From DAONJL01 sp035405645 [NCBI: bacterium] (GTDB lineage Bacteria > JAGOBX01 > DAONJL01): a stretch of 46,805 bases of DNA. Shown one piece after another: positions 43,060-46,805 of the stretch (positions are counted from its first letter, which is position 1; each line of letters starts with the position of its first letter). Position numbers and translations under genes: made by a program. The stretch spans positions 58,617 to 105,421 of the forward strand of contig DAONJL010000007.1 of assembly GCA_035405645.1 (NCBI GenBank), given 5' to 3'. The notes under the pieces were generated by a model, which was not told the origin of the DNA, searched no databases, and saw only the letters and a list, made by a program, of their open reading frames with translations.

Positions 43060-45420
43060 TTATTTTTTCTTTTGTAAAGCACGCCATACATCTTCCTGTC
43101 TGATTGGCATATATGTTAAATCAGCACCACAGGCATTTTCAATAGCATTTCCCACTCCACCACAAACTGCTATCATTGGATGCTCACCAACACCACGAGC
43201 ACCATAAGCACCATCAATCTGTGGAGTTTCAACTGCTATACCAATTATTTCAGGAACATCAAGTGAAGTAAAAATTTTATTATCAGTAAAAGAAGGATTT
43301 AATAATTTACCTTTTCCATCATAAATATAACCTTCACACATTGCAGTACCAAGTCCTTGAACAACACCACCAACAACTTGACCGCGAACACATTGTGGAT
43401 TTATCACACGCCCTACATCAAAAGCAGATGCAATTTTTAAAACTTCAAATTCACCTGTATAGGAATTAACTGCAACAACAACACCATGTGCACCATAAGT
43501 CCAATCAAGTGCTGGTAAACCCTGTCCTGTTTCTTTATTCAAATTTGTTAAACCCTGTGCACAATAAACTCCTACACCAATTAATGGTCCACCTATGCCA
43601 TTTCCATCTGGATATGAATAACCAACAGCTATTTGTGAGAAATATACACATTTATCTTTATGATGTTTTAAAAATATTTTTTCGCCATCATTATCTAAAT
43701 CAACTGGATTAGCACGCAATATCTGTGCTGCTACATTATACGCTTTTTTCAGTAAATCCTGCGCTGCTAATATTGCAGCATTACCACTTAAAATCAATCC
43801 TTTTGAAGCAACTGTCTGCCAATCATAACCTTCTTTATCTGTATCTGAATCAATAGAGACTCTTACTTTTTCTATTGGAAATTTCAACTGTTCTGCTATT
43901 ATTTGTGCAAGCGCTGTATATGCACCCTGACCTATTTCTGATAATGCTATATTTGCTATTACTGTGCCATCTTCATTCATCTTTAAAATTACTGATGTTG
44001 CTGTAAATGGGGGCATTGCAGGTGCTTTATGTAATGCTACTACTGATTTACCTATTTTCATTCCTGTCCGTTTTTCATATTGTTTTTCTTCTGCTGTTAA
44101 TTTTCCATAATTTATTTTTTCTGCTACTGCTTCCATACATTTTACTACATTTCCTGTATTCTCTGTAATATGTTCTCCTGTTAATGTAATTGAACCTGGT
44201 TTTAATGCATTTATAATTCTGAATTTTAATGGATCCATATTTATTTGTTTTGCTACATAATCCATATTTCGTTCTATACCCCAAGAAAATTCCACATGCC
44301 CAAAACCCCTATATGCTGTTCCAAATGGTTTATTTGTATAAATTGTGTATGCATCTAACCACGCATTCGGGATCTCATAAGGACCTGCACCAGAATAACC
44401 TGATGCTCTTGTCACATTCACTGCATAATCTGCATAAGCACCAGAGTCCCAGTACATTGTCATTTGCTGTGCTACTATTTTTCCATCTTTTTTTACTCCT
44501 GTTTTTATTTTATAAACTAATGCACTTCTGCAAGGTAATAAACTAAATTCTTCTTCGCGTGTTGCCTGTAACTTTACTGGTCTACCACCTGCTTTTCTTG
44601 ATAAACAACATGCTAATGGTTCAAGCCCTATTCCAGCTTTTCCTCCAAATCCTCCGCCAATATATGGCACAATTACTCTTATATTATTTCTCGGTATTTT
44701 AAAAGAATAAGCAAATAAATTACGAACAGTAAAAGGTGATTGTGCTGATGTCCAGATATTTATCTTATCATTTGGCAACCATTGTCCTATTGCAACATGT
44801 GTTTCCATTGGCACATGTTGTACATTTGGATTTTTATATGTTCGTTCAAATACAAAATCTGCTTCTTTAAATCCTTTTTCTATATCGCCTTTTCTTAATT
44901 TTGTATGATTTGCTATATTTGTGCCTGGTACTGGTGTAAATACTGCTTGAACATATTCATAAGTTCCTAAATCAGGATGAACAAGTGGTGCATTTTTATC
45001 TAATGCTTTTACACAATCTAAAACTGGCTCTAATTCTTCATATTCTACTTCAATTAAATCAACTGCTTTTTGTGCAATTACCGGTGTTTCAGCAGCAACA
45101 GCAGCAACTGCTTCTCCAAAATGACGAACTACATCTTTTGCAAGAACATATTTATCAACTAAATAAAGACCAACTCTATAATTTAATTCTGCTCCTGTTA
45201 ATACACAATGCACACCTGGCAATGCTTCTGCTTTTTTAGTATTTATTCTTACTATTTTTGCTCTTGCATACGGACTCCGTTTTACTTTTGCATATAACAT
45301 TCCAGGTAATACAAGATCACCTGTATATAATGCACTGCCAGTTACTTTTTCATCTGCATCTAATCTCTCAACTTTTTTACCAACATATTTTAATTCATCT
45401 TTTTTTACATTTTCAAACAT
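43060..45420 (-). CDS. Xanthine-dehydrogenase-family molybdopterin-binding large subunit
   Basis: The 786-residue subunit carries the Mo-pterin active site. It has the N-terminal GKKVERLDADEKVTGSALYTGD, QSPFTVRNLFAYSF, GGGFGGKAGIGLEPLACCLS, TAYRGFGHVEFSWGIERNMD, and the active-site Glu in GARGVGEHPMIAV. The CO-dehydrogenase motif AYxCSFR is absent, so it is not form I CoxL. Substrate (purine, aldehyde or other heterocycle) is open. It overlaps the Fe-S subunit gene by 8 nt with AGGAG before its ATG. It closes the three-gene operon in the order FAD, Fe-S, Mo. Base composition looks less A/T-rich than its neighbours. Confidence 0.93.
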   Translation of the reverse strand: MFENVKKDELKYVGKKVERLDADEKVTGSALYTGDLVLPGMLYAKVKRSPYARAKIVRINTKKAEALPGVHCVLTGAELNYRVGLYLVDKYVLAKDVVRHFGEAVAAVAAETPVIAQKAVDLIEVEYEELEPVLDCVKALDKNAPLVHPDLGTYEYVQAVFTPVPGTNIANHTKLRKGDIEKGFKEADFVFERTYKNPNVQHVPMETHVAIGQWLPNDKINIWTSAQSPFTVRNLFAYSFKIPRNNIRVIVPYIGGGFGGKAGIGLEPLACCLSRKAGGRPVKLQATREEEFSLLPCRSALVYKIKTGVKKDGKIVAQQMTMYWDSGAYADYAVNVTRASGYSGAGPYEIPNAWLDAYTIYTNKPFGTAYRGFGHVEFSWGIERNMDYVAKQINMDPLKFRIINALKPGSITLTGEHITENTGNVVKCMEAVAEKINYGKLTAEEKQYEKRTGMKIGKSVVALHKAPAMPPFTATSVILKMNEDGTVIANIALSEIGQGAYTALAQIIAEQLKFPIEKVRVSIDSDTDKEGYDWQTVASKGLILSGNAAILAAQDLLKKAYNVAAQILRANPVDLDNDGEKIFLKHHKDKCVYFSQIAVGYSYPDGNGIGGPLIGVGVYCAQGLTNLNKETGQGLPALDWTYGAHGVVVAVNSYTGEFEVLKIASAFDVGRVINPQCVRGQVVGGVVQGLGTAMCEGYIYDGKGKLLNPSFTDNKIFTSLDVPEIIGIAVETPQIDGAYGARGVGEHPMIAVCGGVGNAIENACGADLTYMPIRQEDVWRALQKKK

Positions 45421-45898
45421 ATATAATCTCCTCTTCTTTTTTTAACTGTCCAGTAATATCCTGAACAGCTTCTATTATTTGCTTATATCCTGTGCAACGA
45501 CATAAATTTCCATCTATTGCTTCTTTTATTTCTTCTTCTTTTGGCTTTTTATTTTTTCGTAATAATGCTTTTACTGACATTATCATTCCTGGTGTACAAA
45601 AACCACATTGCACTGCATGATGTTTTTTAAATGCTTCCTGTATTTTTGATAATTTACCATTTACTGCTTCACCTTCTATTGTTTCTATTTTTGCACCATT
45701 TGCTTCTACTGCAAGCACTAAACACGAATTTACAGTTTTCCCATTCATTATTACTGTGCACGCACCACACTCACCTGCGCCACATCCTTCTTTTGTCCCT
45801 GTTAATCCACAATCTTCTCGTAAAAAATATAATAAATTTTTGTATGGTGCTACATCTTTTTCATAATCTTTTCCATTAATATTTACTTTTATTAACAT
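45413..45898 (-). CDS. Xanthine-dehydrogenase-family [2Fe-2S] small subunit
   Basis: The 161-residue electron-transfer subunit binds two [2Fe-2S] clusters. The plant-type ferredoxin domain has Cys39, Cys44, Cys47 and Cys59 (EGCGAGECGACTVI), and the helical domain has Cys98, Cys101, Cys133 and Cys135 (QCGFCTPGM and LCRCTGY). It passes electrons from the Mo subunit to FAD. It starts 13 nt after the FAD subunit stop and overlaps the Mo subunit by 8 nt (ATGTTTGA). All eight cluster ligands are present, so it should be functional. Confidence 0.96.
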   Translation of the reverse strand: MLIKVNINGKDYEKDVAPYKNLLYFLREDCGLTGTKEGCGAGECGACTVIMNGKTVNSCLVLAVEANGAKIETIEGEAVNGKLSKIQEAFKKHHAVQCGFCTPGMIMSVKALLRKNKKPKEEEIKEAIDGNLCRCTGYKQIIEAVQDITGQLKKEEEIIYV

Positions 45899-45911
45899 AT
45901 TAAAAACTCCT

Positions 45912-46727
45912 TTATTTAACTTCTTTTAATAATCTTTCTAAATATACTTTTACCATAAAAATTCTATAATCTTTTGAACATCTTATATCATCAATTGGAT
46001 TTATTAATTTTTCGATTTTTGACCAAACTGTTGGAAAATCAGAATTTGAATCAATATCATCACTTACTACTGATGTTGGTGCTGCTGAACCAACTGCTAC
46101 TCGCATTATTTTTCCTTTTTTTACTAAACAAACACTAACTAATGATAAATCATGACCTTTTATTCTTTTTAATTTTTTAAAGCCAGCTTTTGCATTTGCC
46201 ATTACTGCTGGTATTATTATTTTCTCTACTACTTCTCCTTTATTTAATACTGTCTTTTTTACTCCTGTAAAAAATTCTTTTATTTTTACTCGTCTTGTCC
46301 CTTCTTTTGAAATTATATCGACTGATGCATCCAAACATAATAAAGAAAGCGACATATCTGCACAAGGTGAAGCATTACAAATATTTCCTATTATCGTAGC
46401 TCGATTTCTTATTTGTGTTGAACCAAGTTCTTTTGCTGTTAATACAAGTGCTGGAAATTTTTCCTGAATTAACTTATTTTCAATTATATCAAAACATGTT
46501 ATTGTTGGACCAATTATTAAGCCTTCTTTTTCTGAATATGTAATTTTAGGAAAATCTTTTACTGTTTTTATATCAACAACAAATTTAGGCTTGATTATTC
46601 CATTTCGAATATCAACAAGTAAATCTGTTCCTCCTGCTAATATTTTACATTCTCCATTTTTTTCTGCGATTATTTCTAATAATTCATTTTTATTTTTTGG
46701 CGAGATATAATCAAATTCATATAACAT
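45912..46727 (-). CDS. Xanthine-dehydrogenase-family FAD-binding medium subunit
   Basis: The 271-residue subunit has the FAD-binding ILAGGTDLLVDIRNG, and TIIGNICNASPCADMS, which is the conserved G-N-x4-S-P-x2-D loop. FTGVKKTVLNKGEVVEKIIIP fits the rest of the fold, and KLKRIKGHDLSLVSV begins the C-terminal domain. It is the first gene of the operon, with GGGTGG 10 nt before the ATG and a promoter upstream. It oxidises the Fe-S subunit and reduces NAD or another acceptor; which one cannot be told. Confidence 0.95.
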   Translation of the reverse strand: MLYEFDYISPKNKNELLEIIAEKNGECKILAGGTDLLVDIRNGIIKPKFVVDIKTVKDFPKITYSEKEGLIIGPTITCFDIIENKLIQEKFPALVLTAKELGSTQIRNRATIIGNICNASPCADMSLSLLCLDASVDIISKEGTRRVKIKEFFTGVKKTVLNKGEVVEKIIIPAVMANAKAGFKKLKRIKGHDLSLVSVCLVKKGKIMRVAVGSAAPTSVVSDDIDSNSDFPTVWSKIEKLINPIDDIRCSKDYRIFMVKVYLERLLKEVK

Positions 46728-46763
46728 TTTTACACCACCCTTACGACAATTTATAAATTCAAT

Positions 46764-46791
46764 TTTATATTTTTAAATTTTATTTTGTCAA
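46764..46791 (-). promoter_or_regulatory. Promoter of the molybdoenzyme operon
   Basis: On the minus strand, TTGACA 46791-46786 and TATAAA 46769-46764 are 16 bp apart. Transcription would start near 46757, about 30 nt before the ATG at 46727, which has a GGGTGG ribosome site. Confidence 0.65.
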
Positions 46792-46805
46792 TAAAAAAAA
46801 TTTTT

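Noticed and set aside
43060-46727. Aerobic CO dehydrogenase (CoxLSM)
   Set aside because: The form I active-site motif AYxCSFR is missing from the large subunit; AYRGFG fits xanthine-dehydrogenase-type enzymes.

Overview
The window comes from a very AT-rich bacterium (by eye roughly three quarters A+T, with long A and T runs and strongly A/T-ending codons). A BamA outer-membrane assembly factor, several lipoproteins and DapL (LL-diaminopimelate aminotransferase, a peptidoglycan precursor enzyme) point to a diderm with meso-DAP-type metabolism. HypE, an ECF-type nickel importer, an RnfB-like ferredoxin, a xanthine-dehydrogenase-family enzyme, a radical SAM enzyme and a CoA-disulfide-reductase-like protein suggest an anaerobe. 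I cannot assign a phylum from the sequence; an uncultured candidate lineage is plausible, but that is inference. No rRNA, tRNA, CRISPR array or intact insertion sequence was seen.

Layout, left to right. (1) 1-2084, minus: the N-terminal 694 codons of a large secreted repeat protein that runs off the left edge, with two copies of a 483-bp block differing at two bases. (2) 2709-8349, plus: an operon of lipoprotein, HIT hydrolase, YqeY-like protein, 3-methyladenine glycosylase, Smr protein, dnaG and rpoD. (3) 8350-8980: gene-free apart from a decayed Rpn/PD-(D/E)XK-type gene. (4) 8981-15240, plus: bamA, dapL, an SGNH hydrolase and hypE. (5) 15242-19904, minus: a spore-photoproduct-lyase-like radical SAM protein, a twin cyclic-nucleotide-binding protein, a flippase and a secreted protein of a family often mislabelled asparagine synthetase B. 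(6) 19959-20672, plus: a REC-STAS protein, meeting a minus-strand DUF2156 protein. (7) 21728-25712, plus: aminotransferase, epimerase, glycosyltransferase and mnmE. (8) 25715-29249, minus: a UDPGP-family uridylyltransferase behind an unusual histidine kinase-CoA-disulfide reductase-rhodanese fusion. (9) 29291-37395, minus: a nine-gene operon from fliN through Ppx/GppA, Dus and RnfB to a GT-C-like membrane protein. (10) 37606-41009, plus: a five-gene nickel ECF transporter operon. (11) 41223-42968, plus: an AAA-ATPase-like/PD-(D/E)XK protein. (12) 43060-46727, minus: the three subunits of a xanthine-dehydrogenase-family molybdoenzyme.

How the parts fit. The nickel importer and HypE both imply a [NiFe] hydrogenase encoded elsewhere. 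The RnfB-like protein and the molybdoenzyme add ferredoxin and flavin electron transfer. Signalling genes are numerous: two twin cNMP-binding proteins, the REC-STAS protein and the kinase fusion. Eight likely sigma-70 promoters, readable on both strands, all have a TTGAC(A/T) box followed after exactly 16 bp by a TATAAT-like box, and the same window encodes RpoD. The most unusual single object is the kinase-CoADR-rhodanese fusion at 26805-29249.
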